A program made the position numbers and the translations under genes. Below, piece by piece: positions 17,426 to 27,110 of a stretch of 64,000 bases of DNA. The stretch comes from Sphingobacterium paludis. GTDB taxonomy: Bacteria > Bacteroidota > Bacteroidia > Sphingobacteriales > Sphingobacteriaceae. Under the pieces are notes generated by a model. The model made no database searches, was not told the DNA's origin, and was given only the letters and a program-made list of their open reading frames with translations. The stretch lies in contig NZ_SNZV01000014.1 in NCBI RefSeq assembly GCF_004364125.1, forward strand, positions 1 through 64,000. Reading direction: 5' to 3'. Within the stretch, counting starts at the first letter, position 1. Every line of letters starts with the position of its first letter.

Positions 17426-17557
17426 ATGTCAGAAAATAAGGAAAACAAATCGAAAGTATGGCTTAAACGCGCTGGTATAGGTGCGTTTATGTTTTTTTTG
17501 CTGAAAGGCATCGCTTGGCTGGTCGTTTTTGCGCTGGCCGCAAAGTCATGTACATAA
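17426..17557 (+). CDS. Small single-span membrane protein next to heme oxygenase
   Basis: A 43-residue frame starting with a hydrophilic basic stretch (MSENKENKSKVWLKRAG) followed by one transmembrane segment (IGAFMFFLLKGIAWLVVFAL). This pattern, a KRAG turn then FxFFLLKGxxWL, recalls short conserved membrane peptides that I remember from other Bacteroidota, although function is unknown. It begins 15 bp after the heme oxygenase stop and is probably co-transcribed with it. Confidence 0.65.
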   Translation: MSENKENKSKVWLKRAGIGAFMFFLLKGIAWLVVFALAAKSCT

Positions 17558-17790
17558 CACAATAGGCATCTATTCCAGTTACCCCATCTCTCCTGTGTTA
17601 AGCAGCGGCTACCTCCTTCCTGTTCCCTCTATTTTTTCTTACGTTTCCTTCAAATGTCACGCACAGCAGCATGAGCAATCTCCTATTCATGTAAAAATTA
17701 TTCGGGACAAAATATGCAACGTACTGACATCTAGAATAATGCAAATCAGGATACTTTTTCTTTGAAATAAATTGCATAAGCAACTTCACT

Positions 17791-17815
17791 TAGTGTAGGT
17801 AATACACTATATTTG
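17791..17815 (+). promoter_or_regulatory. Promoter with overlapping operator-like dyad
   Basis: TATATTTG at 17808-17815 is a perfect Bacteroidota -7 element; TTC stands at 17785-17787, exactly 20 nt upstream, in the position where other genes here have TTG. The dyad TAGTGTA-GGTAA-TACACTA (17791-17809) covers the spacer and start of the -7 box, as an operator would. Confidence 0.5.
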
Positions 17816-17821
17816 TGCTTT

Positions 17822-17886
17822 CATAATTTAGGTTTATAATTGGTTAATTAAGGCTTTCATTCTTCGTGTTTGGAAGCCTTTTTTAA
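17822..17886 (+). ncRNA. Candidate small RNA of about 65 nt
   Basis: Between the promoter element ending at 17815 and the hairpin AAGGCTT...AAGCCTT with its T-run (17850-17884) there is no start codon-led gene, so a transcript begun near 17822 would be a short structured RNA. It could alternatively be only the leader and attenuator of the TIM-barrel gene that starts at 18090, or belong to a known family such as Flavo-1; I cannot compare it here. Confidence 0.35.
17850..17884 (+). terminator. Terminator-like hairpin with T-run
   Basis: AAGGCTT (17850-17856) pairs with AAGCCTT (17874-17880), followed by TTTT. The loop is 17 nt, long for a terminator. It is the probable 3' end of the candidate small RNA, or an attenuator for the downstream gene. 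Confidence 0.5.
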
Positions 17887-18089
17887 TTCAAAAAAAGTTA
17901 CCATTTTTTTCTACACGATCAGCCGGCAGCTGCCGTCTTCGTTTTTAACCACCTTACCTTTAGATTGCGCCTTTTAGGTTGTGTCCTAATTTTAAAAATG
18001 CTATTTTTAAATCTGGCATACCAACATCGTTCGGTAAGTCTCTTACATCCAACGTTGAAAAACTATTTTATCATAAAATTAAGCGTATT

Positions 18090-19148
18090 ATGCACATGAA
18101 AACGATTAAAGGCCCTGCGATATTTCTAGCGCAGTTTATGGATGACAAAGCGCCATTTAACAGTCTGCAAGCTATCGGAGGCTGGCTCGCTGACTTGGGT
18201 TATAAGGGCGTGCAAATTCCTACTTGGGACAAACGTTGCATAGACCTGGAGCAGGCCGCAACCAGCAAAACTTATGCGGATGACATCAAAGGTGTGTTGG
18301 CAGAACGTGGTTTGGAAATTACCGAGCTTTCTGTACACCTGCAAAGCCAGTTAGTTGCCACTCATCCAGCATATGACACCATGTTTGATGGCTTTGCACC
18401 AGCGCAATATCATGGAAATGCAAAGGATAGAACAGCTTGGGCAACAAGACAAGTCGAGCTGGCGGCACAAGCCTCTGAAAATCTCGGACTGAAAACTATC
18501 GCTGCCTTTTCCGGATCTTTACTATGGCATACCGTCTACCCTTGGCCGCAACGCCCTGCAGGTCTTGTAGAGGCGGGCTTTAAAGAGCTCGCTGCCCGAT
18601 GGAAACCTTTGTTGGACACCTGTGATAGCCATGGCGTTGATGTGGCTTTCGAGTTGCACCCTGGTGAAGACCTACATGACGGTATCACCTTCGAACGATT
18701 TTTACATGCGGTGGATGGGCACCCCCGGGCAAACATCTTGTATGATCCAAGCCATTTTGTGTTGCAACAATTGGATTATCTTCAGTTCATTGATTTCTAT
18801 CACGAACGGATAAAAGCCTTCCATGTCAAAGACGCGGAGTTTTTGTACAACGGTAAGTCTGGTATTTATGGCGGCTATCAGGATTGGATAGATCGGCCAG
18901 GTCGTTTCCGCTCTCTTGGCGATGGACAGGTAGACTTCAATGGGATTTTCACTAAACTTTCCCGTTACGGTTTTGACGGATGGGCGGTCATCGAATGGGA
19001 ATGCTGCATCAAAGACCCGGTACAAGGTGCAGAGGAAGGTGTCGCGTTCGTTAACGATCATATCATCCAAGTAACGACAAAAACCTTCGATGATTTCGCC
19101 AGTGCTGGCGCAGACGAAAACCTGAATAGGCAGATATTAGGGCTGTAA
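18090..19148 (+). CDS. Sugar phosphate isomerase/epimerase-like TIM barrel
   Basis: A 352-residue protein of the AP-endonuclease-2/xylose isomerase-like TIM-barrel superfamily. The ATG at 18090 (or 18096) is chosen because the frame upstream has no family-like sequence. Motifs: GGWLADLGYKGVQIP, ELSVHLQSQLVATHPAY, TIAAFSGSLLWH, VDVAFELHPGEDLHDG with a metal-binding Glu, ANILYDPSHF and AFHVKDAEF, then WAVIEWECC. These proteins bind a divalent metal and isomerise or epimerise ketoses or inositol derivatives; they are often coupled to Gfo/Idh/MocA dehydrogenases, two of which are encoded at 40.7-43.3 kb. Substrate unknown. Confidence 0.82.
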   Translation: MHMKTIKGPAIFLAQFMDDKAPFNSLQAIGGWLADLGYKGVQIPTWDKRCIDLEQAATSKTYADDIKGVLAERGLEITELSVHLQSQLVATHPAYDTMFDGFAPAQYHGNAKDRTAWATRQVELAAQASENLGLKTIAAFSGSLLWHTVYPWPQRPAGLVEAGFKELAARWKPLLDTCDSHGVDVAFELHPGEDLHDGITFERFLHAVDGHPRANILYDPSHFVLQQLDYLQFIDFYHERIKAFHVKDAEFLYNGKSGIYGGYQDWIDRPGRFRSLGDGQVDFNGIFTKLSRYGFDGWAVIEWECCIKDPVQGAEEGVAFVNDHIIQVTTKTFDDFASAGADENLNRQILGL

Positions 19149-19167
19149 GAGAACGCAGTATAAAGCA

Positions 19168-19198
19168 AGAGGTGCCCTTTTTGGACACCTCTTTTTTT
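19168..19198 (+). terminator. Terminator hairpin
   Basis: AGAGGTG (19168-19174) pairs with CACCTCT (19186-19192) and is followed by a run of T. It ends the TIM-barrel gene and separates it from the convergent M16 protease gene. Confidence 0.75.
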
Positions 19199-19216
19199 CT
19201 GTAGTCTGGTTAGCTA

Positions 19217-22156
19217 TTAATAGCCAAATATTTCTTCCATAGACAGTTTTTTCAGCTTCCCTACTTTTTCTAATTCTTGATCGGCTAAGCTCTCCCGGTT
19301 CCCAACAATACAGTATGCGTATGGCTTGTTGCTAAACTCGCGCTGATGGAATGCCTTTAGGTCTGCATAACCCAATTTCGGAGCTTCTTCATAAACCGTT
19401 TTCCGGATATCACTTGTGTTTCCCAAGCGTTTAGCCGCAAGGTAACTGTAGAGAATTCCGGCATTCGTTATCCGCTCGCTCGCCAACGACTTTAAAAGGC
19501 TCACTTTAGCGGTTTCCAGGGCCAATGGCGACTCAGGAAGTGCGGTCAATAAATCGTTCATCCCGTCGATTGCTTCCTTGAATTTATCGCTCTGCGTGCC
19601 GATGTACGCGCCTACTACGTAATGGTTTTCCTTCTTTTGCGGCTGGCCATAAAACGCATATGTGGAGTATGCAAGAGCTTTGGATTCGCGTATGGTCTGG
19701 AAGACAATGCTCCCCATACCACCTCCAAAATAGTTGTTGAATAAGGATACCACCGGCGTATTGGCGGAATTGTACACATCTGAGTTACGGAACCAATATA
19801 CCTCAGCTTGCTTCATGTCGTAGTGGGCAAAAAGCACCTGATTCGCTGTGGTAGGTAGCTCTTTAAATCCTATTCCTCGCTGTATAGCAAGATAATCCTT
19901 TTTATCCGCTTTTAAAGGTGGAAGTGCGGCAGTTAACTGCTTCATTTCACGCGGGCCGTAGTACAAGATACTGTGTTTCATACGCGATAAATCGTGTAAG
20001 ACCTTCACTAAATCCGCTGCTTTTAACTGATCTAACTCGGCGTCCGTAAATGTATTATTGAACGGATTTTTAGCTCCATATTTTGCATAGGCTTTCAGCC
20101 CTTCCATAATACTTCCTTTGTTTTCTTTCGCATTTGATCTTGCTTTTTTCAAACGCAGCAAATACGCTTGAAAAGCATCCTCGTCAACCACGCAATTGCG
20201 TAACAGGTCTTGGATAAGAAGCACCGTTTTATCAAAATTTTCGTCAAGGCCAGCGATAGAGATCCGCGTCTCTTCATTACCCGCAGCAACCGAAAATGTT
20301 GATGCAAGCTTATAAAACTCCTTGCTGAAAGCCTCACTGCTTTTGTCTTTCGTTCCTAAGAATTCAAAATAATCGACGGCTAAAGGAAGCAGCTTATTAT
20401 CCCATTTACCTAATGCATATTGATAAGAGAGACTAAACAAGGCATTGTCTTTATTTTGTACGGCCAATACTTCTGTATCGATCAGCTTTCCTTTCGCGAT
20501 GTCTTTTTCGTAATCCACCCATACCGGATTGATCGTTGTTTCCGGCATGGCGTTCACCGCTTGCAAAAACTCGGATTGGTCATCTCGATTGACTGGTATC
20601 GGCGTAATAGCGGGCTTCTCCACCTTCACGACATCGGTATCCACCCCTTGTCGTTTATACACCAGCACGTAGTTGTCATCGTTGAGATAGCGGTTCGCAA
20701 AATTCACTACGTCTTGCTTCGTCAGTGTGGCGAGCCTGTCTACATAGCCTAATTCATGCGCCCAGTCTACTTCAGAAGTAAACGCAGACATAAGCTCTTG
20801 GGCGCGCCCCTGATAGCTTTCGTTCAGCGATATTTGGTCCTTACGCTCATTGTTGATGATGGACGTGATGAGGTCTTCCGAAAACTCCCCATTACGAAGT
20901 TTCTTTAATTCTCCCAAAAGAAGATCGCGCACCTGCTCCAACGTTTGTCCTTGTGACGGATTACCTTGAAGAATTAACATGGAATAGTCTTTCAGTACAT
21001 ACGGAAACGCTGCAGCACCCAAAAGTTTTTGTGATTTCACCAAATCAAGGTCGATCAAGCCCGCAGATCCATTGGTTAAAATATTCGACATCAAGTTTAA
21101 CATCTGCGCATCCTCACTTGCGGCACCAGGAAATCGGAAACCCATAAATAGAAATTCTGCATTAGGCCCTTTCACTTCGCGGACTATAGGTTGCTTAATT
21201 TCTTGTTCTTTATCAAAGACATAAGCCGGAACGTCATGCGCTTTCATGTACGCAAAGGCCTGGTCTATTTTCTTGATCATGACCGTCGGATCAAAATCGC
21301 CCGACATGATAACGCCCATGTTATTCGGCACGTAATAGGTGTTGTAATAGGCTCGTATGGCTTGCAGAGAAGGGTTTTTAAGATGCTCTATGGTACCGAT
21401 CACGGTTTGCTTACCGTAGTTATTGTTAGGAAAGGTTGCTTCAAACATCGCTTCGACGGCTTTGCGCCCGTCGTTATCCAAGCCTATATTTTTCTCCTCA
21501 TAAACCGCTTCCAATTCTGTGTGAAAGAGGCGTAGTACGGGCGCACGAAAGCGTTCTGCCTGAACAGAAAGATATTTGTCAACCACGTTATTCGGAATGT
21601 TTTCTATATAGACCGTCTGCTCAAAAGAGGTAAACGCATTGGTTCCTTCCGAGCCCATGTTGCTCATCACTTTGTCGTATTCGTTGGCAAGGGCGTATTT
21701 TGCCGCTTCGCCAGAGACACGGTCTATTTCCGTGTAGATTTCTTTACGTTTGGCTTCATCTGCCGTGCTGTTATATTGTTCGTAAAGTGCATCAATTTCA
21801 TCAAGTAGCGGCTTTTCCTTCGCCCAGTCCAACGAGCCAAATTTGTCTGTGCCCTTAAAGAGCATATGTTCGAGATAATGCGCCAGCCCGGTGTGGTCCT
21901 TCGGATCAGTTTTGCTCCCAGCTTTCGTAGCAATATAGGTTTGAATTCTGGGCTCCTTTTTACTCGGGCTTAAAATTACCGTTAAGCCGTTGTTCAATTT
22001 GTAAAATCTGGCCTGTGTAGGATCGTTACTGACATAGCGGTAGGTGTAGCCGTCTTCCTTGGCTTCTTTCCATTCAAACTTTTTTTGCTGGGCAAAGGCC
22101 CCGACCCAGATAAAAAGCAACGATGCCATGATCGTCGCTCGAAAAACTTTCCTCAT
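19217..22156 (-). CDS. Secreted two-domain M16 family zinc metallopeptidase
   Basis: A 979-residue pitrilysin/insulinase-family peptidase with a signal peptide (MRKVFRATIMASLLFIWVGAFAQ). The inverted zinc motif HxxEH is at 93-97 (HYLEH), with the distal Glu expected in the AVYEEKNIGLDNDG segment. The second half is the non-catalytic M16 partner domain, ending in a typical region (NSANTPVVSLFNNYFGGGMGSIVFQ, ALAYSTYAFYG). The length fits fused double-domain enzymes of this family. It degrades peptides in the periplasm or at the cell surface. It appears to be transcribed alone. Confidence 0.92.
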   Translation of the reverse strand: MRKVFRATIMASLLFIWVGAFAQQKKFEWKEAKEDGYTYRYVSNDPTQARFYKLNNGLTVILSPSKKEPRIQTYIATKAGSKTDPKDHTGLAHYLEHMLFKGTDKFGSLDWAKEKPLLDEIDALYEQYNSTADEAKRKEIYTEIDRVSGEAAKYALANEYDKVMSNMGSEGTNAFTSFEQTVYIENIPNNVVDKYLSVQAERFRAPVLRLFHTELEAVYEEKNIGLDNDGRKAVEAMFEATFPNNNYGKQTVIGTIEHLKNPSLQAIRAYYNTYYVPNNMGVIMSGDFDPTVMIKKIDQAFAYMKAHDVPAYVFDKEQEIKQPIVREVKGPNAEFLFMGFRFPGAASEDAQMLNLMSNILTNGSAGLIDLDLVKSQKLLGAAAFPYVLKDYSMLILQGNPSQGQTLEQVRDLLLGELKKLRNGEFSEDLITSIINNERKDQISLNESYQGRAQELMSAFTSEVDWAHELGYVDRLATLTKQDVVNFANRYLNDDNYVLVYKRQGVDTDVVKVEKPAITPIPVNRDDQSEFLQAVNAMPETTINPVWVDYEKDIAKGKLIDTEVLAVQNKDNALFSLSYQYALGKWDNKLLPLAVDYFEFLGTKDKSSEAFSKEFYKLASTFSVAAGNEETRISIAGLDENFDKTVLLIQDLLRNCVVDEDAFQAYLLRLKKARSNAKENKGSIMEGLKAYAKYGAKNPFNNTFTDAELDQLKAADLVKVLHDLSRMKHSILYYGPREMKQLTAALPPLKADKKDYLAIQRGIGFKELPTTANQVLFAHYDMKQAEVYWFRNSDVYNSANTPVVSLFNNYFGGGMGSIVFQTIRESKALAYSTYAFYGQPQKKENHYVVGAYIGTQSDKFKEAIDGMNDLLTALPESPLALETAKVSLLKSLASERITNAGILYSYLAAKRLGNTSDIRKTVYEEAPKLGYADLKAFHQREFSNKPYAYCIVGNRESLADQELEKVGKLKKLSMEEIFGY

Positions 22157-22388
22157 ACGCTTAATAGATTTTAGATAATAATTTTTACACTATCGCTCAC
22201 CATATGCCATCAATGGCGGGAGATCGCTGAGCATGTCAGCAGCTTCACGTGCTAAATTTAACAAAAAAAAGTAAAAGCACTGCGCTTCATGCAATTTTAA
22301 TAATTTTGATGATAAAAATTCGTTGGTACGAAAGAAATATTCCGAGAAAAAGGAGAAGGACCGCTTTCGCTCCAACATGCCTTCCGCA

Positions 22389-23513
22389 CTAGGGCTTTTT
22401 ATCGTCAGGCTTTTTAAAGATATTGAGATCAGCAAGCAATTTGTTGAAATGATCATCACCTTTCTCTTCCTCTCCAAGCAAGAAACCCCAAGCTTTGAGA
22501 TCCCGAACCCGATCAAACAAGATCTTACATATAGCGAGAATCGGAATGGCGAGGAACATGCCTGAGATGCCCCACAGCATTTCGCCAACGATGATTGCCA
22601 TCATCGCAAAAAGCGAGTTCACTTTTACTTTAGACCCAACAATTTTCGGTACGACAAAATTGCTATCGATCAAGTGGACAATCACTAAAGCCAAAACAAC
22701 CAGTAGCAGATGGGTAACGGAAGATGTGGCGAAGGTGATCACGCTGATAATGAGCAGCGCGATAAATATACCGATGTAAGGCAATACGTTCAGAAAGCCG
22801 GTGATAAGCGCCAGCATCAAACTGTATTTAACCCCGATAATACTGAGCGCGATAAAAGTCAGCGCAGCAACAATGAGCATTTGTAATACCAAACCAATCA
22901 GGTATTTTTTTACGACATATTGAATTTGCCTAACAATATCCATCACAATAACATGATGCTCCGTACGGTTTACCAGCAGCAAAAACCGAACAATATGCCC
23001 CCGATAGATCAATATAAAAAACGTATACAGAAAAGTAAACACTAATAAGATGAGTAAAGACGAAAGGGATAGCAGCGCAATCCCCACAATAGCTGTTCCT
23101 TGGCTAACCGATTTTGATACCGTGCTCGTTAGATACTCCATCTGCTGGGCCTGTGCAACACCAAACGTCTTATGCACCCAAATTTGCGAAAGGCTAAAGC
23201 TTTCGGTAATTTGCTTTTCAAACGCCGGCCAATCATCCTTCAACATAGATAATTGCGACCCTAGCATAGTAAAAAGCGTCACGATCAGTCCAAAAAAAAG
23301 GACCAACGATGTAATGGCGGCTAGTGTGCGGTGAAATTTCAATTTCCTTTCCAGTACATTACACACCGGAACGAGCAATAAGGAAAATAAACTACCTAGA
23401 ATTAATGGTGCAATAATAGTTTGTCCTATGTGCGCTATATAGCCGAGTGCAATAATGGATATTAGCGTGCACGATAGCTTAATGTAAAAGGGTAAATTTA
23501 GGAATCTAATCAT
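22389..23513 (-). CDS. AI-2E family transporter (permease PerM-like)
   Basis: A 374-residue integral membrane protein of the AI-2E/YdiK family (formerly DUF20). About seven or eight hydrophobic segments are visible, with the characteristic stretch GVKYSLMLALITGFLNVLPYIGIFIA and, near the end, HLIDSNFVVPKIVGSKVKVN and GEMLWGISGMFLAIPILAI. The C-terminal tail is charged and cytoplasmic. Members have been linked to export of autoinducer-2 or to sodium/proton exchange; the substrate here is not known. It stands alone between the M16 protease and a dicarboxylate symporter gene. Confidence 0.88.
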   Translation of the reverse strand: MIRFLNLPFYIKLSCTLISIIALGYIAHIGQTIIAPLILGSLFSLLLVPVCNVLERKLKFHRTLAAITSLVLFFGLIVTLFTMLGSQLSMLKDDWPAFEKQITESFSLSQIWVHKTFGVAQAQQMEYLTSTVSKSVSQGTAIVGIALLSLSSLLILLVFTFLYTFFILIYRGHIVRFLLLVNRTEHHVIVMDIVRQIQYVVKKYLIGLVLQMLIVAALTFIALSIIGVKYSLMLALITGFLNVLPYIGIFIALLIISVITFATSSVTHLLLVVLALVIVHLIDSNFVVPKIVGSKVKVNSLFAMMAIIVGEMLWGISGMFLAIPILAICKILFDRVRDLKAWGFLLGEEEKGDDHFNKLLADLNIFKKPDDKKP

Positions 23514-23662
23514 TTCAAAACATAATTTGTTCTAATATACAATTTTCGACGTTTGCAAGGTGTCATTCACCGAAATATCGATGCACATGAACATATAGCG
23601 ATGCGAAGGCCTATGCCAAGATATTTTTCTAAACCTTGCATAGCGGAAAACACTGGGCGACG

Positions 23663-24916
23663 TTAACTGACATGTTCATCAAGCAACGTTCTGTCCAATC
23701 CTTTTTCGAACTTCGCGATGACAAACGTCGCCGCCGTATTTCCGATGATATTGGTAATAGCACGGGCTTCACTCATGAATCGATCTATGCCGAGTATAAT
23801 GCCGACGGCTTCTACGGGTACGTGCCCCACCACAGGCAATGTTGCAGCCAATGTCACAAATCCACTCCCCGTTACCCCGGCCGCACCTTTTGATGTTAAT
23901 AGTAAAACCAGAAGCAAGGATATTTCTTGTTGCAAAGATAAGTGCATATTTAAGGCCTGCGAAATAAAGACAGCGGCCATCGTCAAGTATATACAGGTGC
24001 CATCTAGATTGAAGGAGTATCCGGTAGGGATAACAAGCCCGACGATGGGCTTTGCGCAACCAGCTTGCTCCAGCTTCTGCATGATGCCGGGAAGCGCAGA
24101 TTCGGAAGACGATGTCCCCAATACAATCATCAATTCCTCTTTGATATACCGAATGAGCTTGAAAATATTGACACCCACATAGAAATAGAGTACAGCGCCA
24201 ATCATCACGAAAATAAAAACAATACAGGTCAGGTAAAAACTAAGCATCAGCAGGCCTAATGATGATAAAGCCTCGATCCCGTATTTGCCCACCGTAAAGC
24301 CTATGGCGCCCATGGCGCCCAGCGGAGCCAGGTACATGATCATCTTGATGATGGCGAACAGACCTTTCAAAAAGGAATTTAATACGGATAAAACGGGTGC
24401 GGCTTGTGCTTCTCCTATCTTCGTCAGCGCAATACCAAACAAGACGGCAAAAACTAACACCTGCAGCAAATTGTCTGACGCCACGGCGGCCACCACATTT
24501 TCAGGAATAATACTCAATAGCCAGCTTACCATATCCTTTTGCGACTGCGCTTCTTTTACGTAGTGTGCTACACTGGTACTATCAAGCGTTGCCGGATCGA
24601 TGTTCATCCCGGTGCCAGGTTGCATCAAATTCACAAAAATTAAACCGATCAATAGCGCTATTGTCGTCATGATCTCGAAATATACCAACGCAGAAAAACC
24701 AATCTTCCCCACCTTTTTTACATCCTGCATGCCCGCTATGCCAAGCACAATGGAGCTAAAGATCAGCGGAGCAATTACCATCTTAATCAACTTGATGAAG
24801 CCGTCACCCAAGGGCTTCAGCTTAACAGAAAATTCTGGATAAAATATACCGAGGATTACACCTATGCTGATACCAATAAGCACCTGAACGTATAAACTTT
24901 TAAGAATTTTAGGCAT
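23663..24916 (-). CDS. dctA: Dicarboxylate/amino acid:cation symporter (DctA/GltP family)
   Basis: A 417-residue transporter of the sodium:dicarboxylate symporter (SDF) family. Recognisable features are the N-terminal helix [20 protein letters not shown], the reentrant-loop serine motif [16 protein letters not shown], the helix [20 protein letters not shown] with the substrate-site NLDGT, the second reentrant [19 protein letters not shown] and the closing [18 protein letters not shown]. It imports C4-dicarboxylates (succinate, fumarate, malate) or glutamate/aspartate together with protons or sodium; family motifs alone do not fix which. Transcribed as a single gene. Confidence 0.92.
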   Translation of the reverse strand: MPKILKSLYVQVLIGISIGVILGIFYPEFSVKLKPLGDGFIKLIKMVIAPLIFSSIVLGIAGMQDVKKVGKIGFSALVYFEIMTTIALLIGLIFVNLMQPGTGMNIDPATLDSTSVAHYVKEAQSQKDMVSWLLSIIPENVVAAVASDNLLQVLVFAVLFGIALTKIGEAQAAPVLSVLNSFLKGLFAIIKMIMYLAPLGAMGAIGFTVGKYGIEALSSLGLLMLSFYLTCIVFIFVMIGAVLYFYVGVNIFKLIRYIKEELMIVLGTSSSESALPGIMQKLEQAGCAKPIVGLVIPTGYSFNLDGTCIYLTMAAVFISQALNMHLSLQQEISLLLVLLLTSKGAAGVTGSGFVTLAATLPVVGHVPVEAVGIILGIDRFMSEARAITNIIGNTAATFVIAKFEKGLDRTLLDEHVS

Positions 24917-25007
24917 ACCCTTTTGCGAATTTGAATATAATGGATAGGGCTAAAATAGTAAATTTAAAAGAGTGTAGCTGAAAATTTCGATCAACCTAAA
25001 AAAAATA

Positions 25008-25031
25008 GCCCCCTTAAATACTTAAGAGGGC
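25008..25031 (-). terminator. Terminator hairpin for yceI gene
   Basis: GCCCCCTTAA and TTAAGAGGGC form a stem of about ten pairs with one C-A mismatch. On the minus strand it is followed by a T-run (the A-run at about 24998-25005), the form of an intrinsic terminator after the YceI gene. Confidence 0.7.
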
Positions 25032-25060
25032 CATCCAATACTGCGGGTAACCGCTATGTA

Positions 25061-25738
25061 TTATTTTTTGGCAGCATCTACATGTATGCCAATTTCGATA
25101 TCTTTACTGATCATCCATTCTGCAGGATCACCTTCAGATGTACCGAATTTGATACCCCAGTCTGCACGGTTAACCGTGAATTTTGCGTCGACAGATACTT
25201 TATCACCATCTACAGCGACTTTGGCTGGGAAGGTTATGTTTAGCGTACTGTCTAGCAACGTTAAATTACCACTTACAGTCTTGTTGGCACCTTCGATGGC
25301 ATCTTTCGCTGTGGTCGCGTCCAAGTCAGATACCTTGGTAATCTTGAAGGCTGCAGTAGCAAATTTTTCCACGTCAAAGAAATCTGGATTCTTCAGATGG
25401 TTTTCAAGATCAGACGATTTTTTATCGGCTTCAGTTACGGAAGCTGAATCTACCTTCAACGACTTCATGTCAATGGTGAATTCACCTGCGGTAACGTTTG
25501 ATCCATCAACGGATAACTCGCCAGATGTCAAAGACAACGTGCCCCATCTTGGTGCAAACCCTCCTTTGTGAAAAGCCTTCCAGTTGATTTTAGAGGTATT
25601 CATGTCTACCGCATAGGTATCGCCCTGCGCTTCTGCGACACTTTGCTCACCTGTTGTAGACGTGTTTGAATTGCTTCCGCCACATGAGGCGAAAATGATA
25701 GCCGCGGCAGCGAACATGGATAAACCGATCTTTTTCAT
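25061..25738 (-). CDS. YceI family lipid-binding lipoprotein
   Basis: A 225-residue protein with signal peptide MKKIGLSMFAAAAIIFASC, lipobox Cys19, then a low-complexity linker. The rest is a YceI-type lipocalin-like barrel: TYAVDMNTSKINWKAFHKGGF, GELSVDGSNVTAGEFTIDMKSL, SSDLENHLKNPDFFDVEKFATAAFKIT and a C-terminal KFTVNRADWGIKFG. YceI proteins bind long isoprenoid or amide chains in a hydrophobic pocket and are linked to isoprenoid transport or stress. It is monocistronic, with its own terminator. Confidence 0.9.
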   Translation of the reverse strand: MKKIGLSMFAAAAIIFASCGGSNSNTSTTGEQSVAEAQGDTYAVDMNTSKINWKAFHKGGFAPRWGTLSLTSGELSVDGSNVTAGEFTIDMKSLKVDSASVTEADKKSSDLENHLKNPDFFDVEKFATAAFKITKVSDLDATTAKDAIEGANKTVSGNLTLLDSTLNITFPAKVAVDGDKVSVDAKFTVNRADWGIKFGTSEGDPAEWMISKDIEIGIHVDAAKK

Positions 25739-25874
25739 AAAAAGTGTGTTTTCGTTTTGAATTAAGTTTTAAAATTATTTATCTTTTCTGATTTAAGCAA
25801 CTCTGCGTATAATAAAAGTCATAAAAAGACATCTATATTACGAATATATATAAGTTCAAACAAATATTGTGACG

Positions 25875-27110
25875 CTACTCTAGCGTGCTAAAAGCTTCCC
25901 GAATAATCGCGATCGCCTCTTCGACCTGCGCTTGCGATATAATAAGCGGCGGTGCGAAGCGAATTTTGTCGCCGTGCGTAGGCTTCGCCAACAAGCCGCG
26001 ATGCATCATTTCGTGACACAAGCGATAGGCGGCTTGCGGATCACGATGTGAAATGACCAGCGCATTGAGCAACCCCTTTCCTCGAATCGTTTTGATAGCT
26101 GGATGATTGATTTTTGCCAATTCATTGCGAAAGAAACTGCCTAACTGGGCGGCGTGTTCCGCAAGATTTTCTTCCTTCAATACGTCCAGAGAAGCGATTG
26201 CGACGGCACAAGCTAGCGGATTTCCACCGTAAGTGGAGCCATGCTCGCCCGGTGAAATACTAAGCATCACCTCATCATCAGCCAATACCGCAGATACCGG
26301 TAGCATGCCGCCACTGAGTGCTTTCCCAAGCAGAAGTACATCCGGCCTTACGGCCTCGTGATCGCAAGCTAATAGTCTGCCTGTACGCGACAGGCCTGTC
26401 TGAATCTCATCGGCCATAAACAGTACGTTTTTGCTCTTGCATAAGGCAAAGGCTTGGCTAAGGTAACCATCATCGGGTACCACAACACCGGCTTCACCCT
26501 GTATGGGCTCAATCAGAAACCCGACAACGTTTGGATCTTCCAAAGCTAGTTCCAAGGCGTGGAGATCGTTGTAGGGAATAGTCGTATAACCATCCACAAA
26601 AGGGCCAAAGCCTTTTCGGGCCGAATCATCTGTACTAAAGGAAATAACATTGACTGTCCTGCCATGGAAATTGCCCTCCAAGGTGATGATTTTTGCCATC
26701 CCATCCGGCACCTTTTTTTTGCTGTATCCCCACTTGCGCGCTAATTTAACAGCTGTTTCCACAGCCTCCACCCCCGTATTCATCGGTAATACCTTATCAT
26801 AGCCAAAGTAGGACGTAACATACTTTGTGTATTCCGCTAATTGTTCGCTATGAAAAGCTCTTGAGGTCAGCGTAAGCCGCTGTGCTTGCCGAATCAGTGC
26901 ATCCACGATCTTGGGGTGACAGTGCCCTTGGTTTACGGCAGAATAGCCGGAAAGAAAGTCAAAATAACGCTTGCCCTCAACATCCCAAACAAAGCACCCC
27001 TCCCCCCGCGTCAGCACGACGGGCAGCGGGTGGTAGTTATGCGCACCAAACGCTTCATCCATGGAAATGAACCGCGCTGTTTGATCAGCTATACTTTCGT
27101 TTGTCTTCAT
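25875..27110 (-). CDS. rocD: Ornithine aminotransferase
   Basis: A 411-residue class III PLP-dependent aminotransferase; the ATG at 27110 ([10 protein letters not shown]) is preferred over a GTG seven codons upstream. It converts ornithine and 2-oxoglutarate to glutamate semialdehyde and glutamate. Features: [19 protein letters not shown] and [18 protein letters not shown] at the N-terminus typical of OAT, the PLP-contacting stretch [32 protein letters not shown], the Schiff-base lysine in LLGKALSGG, and [10 protein letters not shown]. The acetylornithine aminotransferase ArgD is the close alternative, but the start and length favour RocD. No arginine-degradation gene is adjacent. Confidence 0.9.
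   Translation of the reverse strand: MKTNESIADQTARFISMDEAFGAHNYHPLPVVLTRGEGCFVWDVEGKRYFDFLSGYSAVNQGHCHPKIVDALIRQAQRLTLTSRAFHSEQLAEYTKYVTSYFGYDKVLPMNTGVEAVETAVKLARKWGYSKKKVPDGMAKIITLEGNFHGRTVNVISFSTDDSARKGFGPFVDGYTTIPYNDLHALELALEDPNVVGFLIEPIQGEAGVVVPDDGYLSQAFALCKSKNVLFMADEIQTGLSRTGRLLACDHEAVRPDVLLLGKALSGGMLPVSAVLADDEVMLSISPGEHGSTYGGNPLACAVAIASLDVLKEENLAEHAAQLGSFFRNELAKINHPAIKTIRGKGLLNALVISHRDPQAAYRLCHEMMHRGLLAKPTHGDKIRFAPPLIISQAQVEEAIAIIREAFSTLE

Larger units (their letters stand above)
17558..18089. other. Long gene-poor interval with candidate small RNA
   Basis: No credible protein gene lies in this 532-bp interval. It contains a plus-strand promoter-like element with an overlapping dyad (17791-17815), a terminator-like hairpin (17850-17884), the perfect palindrome CGGCAGCTGCCG (17924-17935) and, on the minus strand ending near 17911, an open stretch coding KAQSKGKVVKNEDGSCRLIV that may be the remnant of a gene end. 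Confidence 0.5.

Noticed and set aside
17979-18089. Extension of the TIM-barrel protein by 37 residues
   Set aside because: The added residues are not family-like and would start with a rare codon after an apparent terminator; ATG 18090 fits the family start.
22190-22588. 132-codon frame overlapping the AI-2E gene on the same strand
   Set aside because: It is in another frame of the AI-2E gene and its N-terminal part is a shift of that coding sequence, with no family match.
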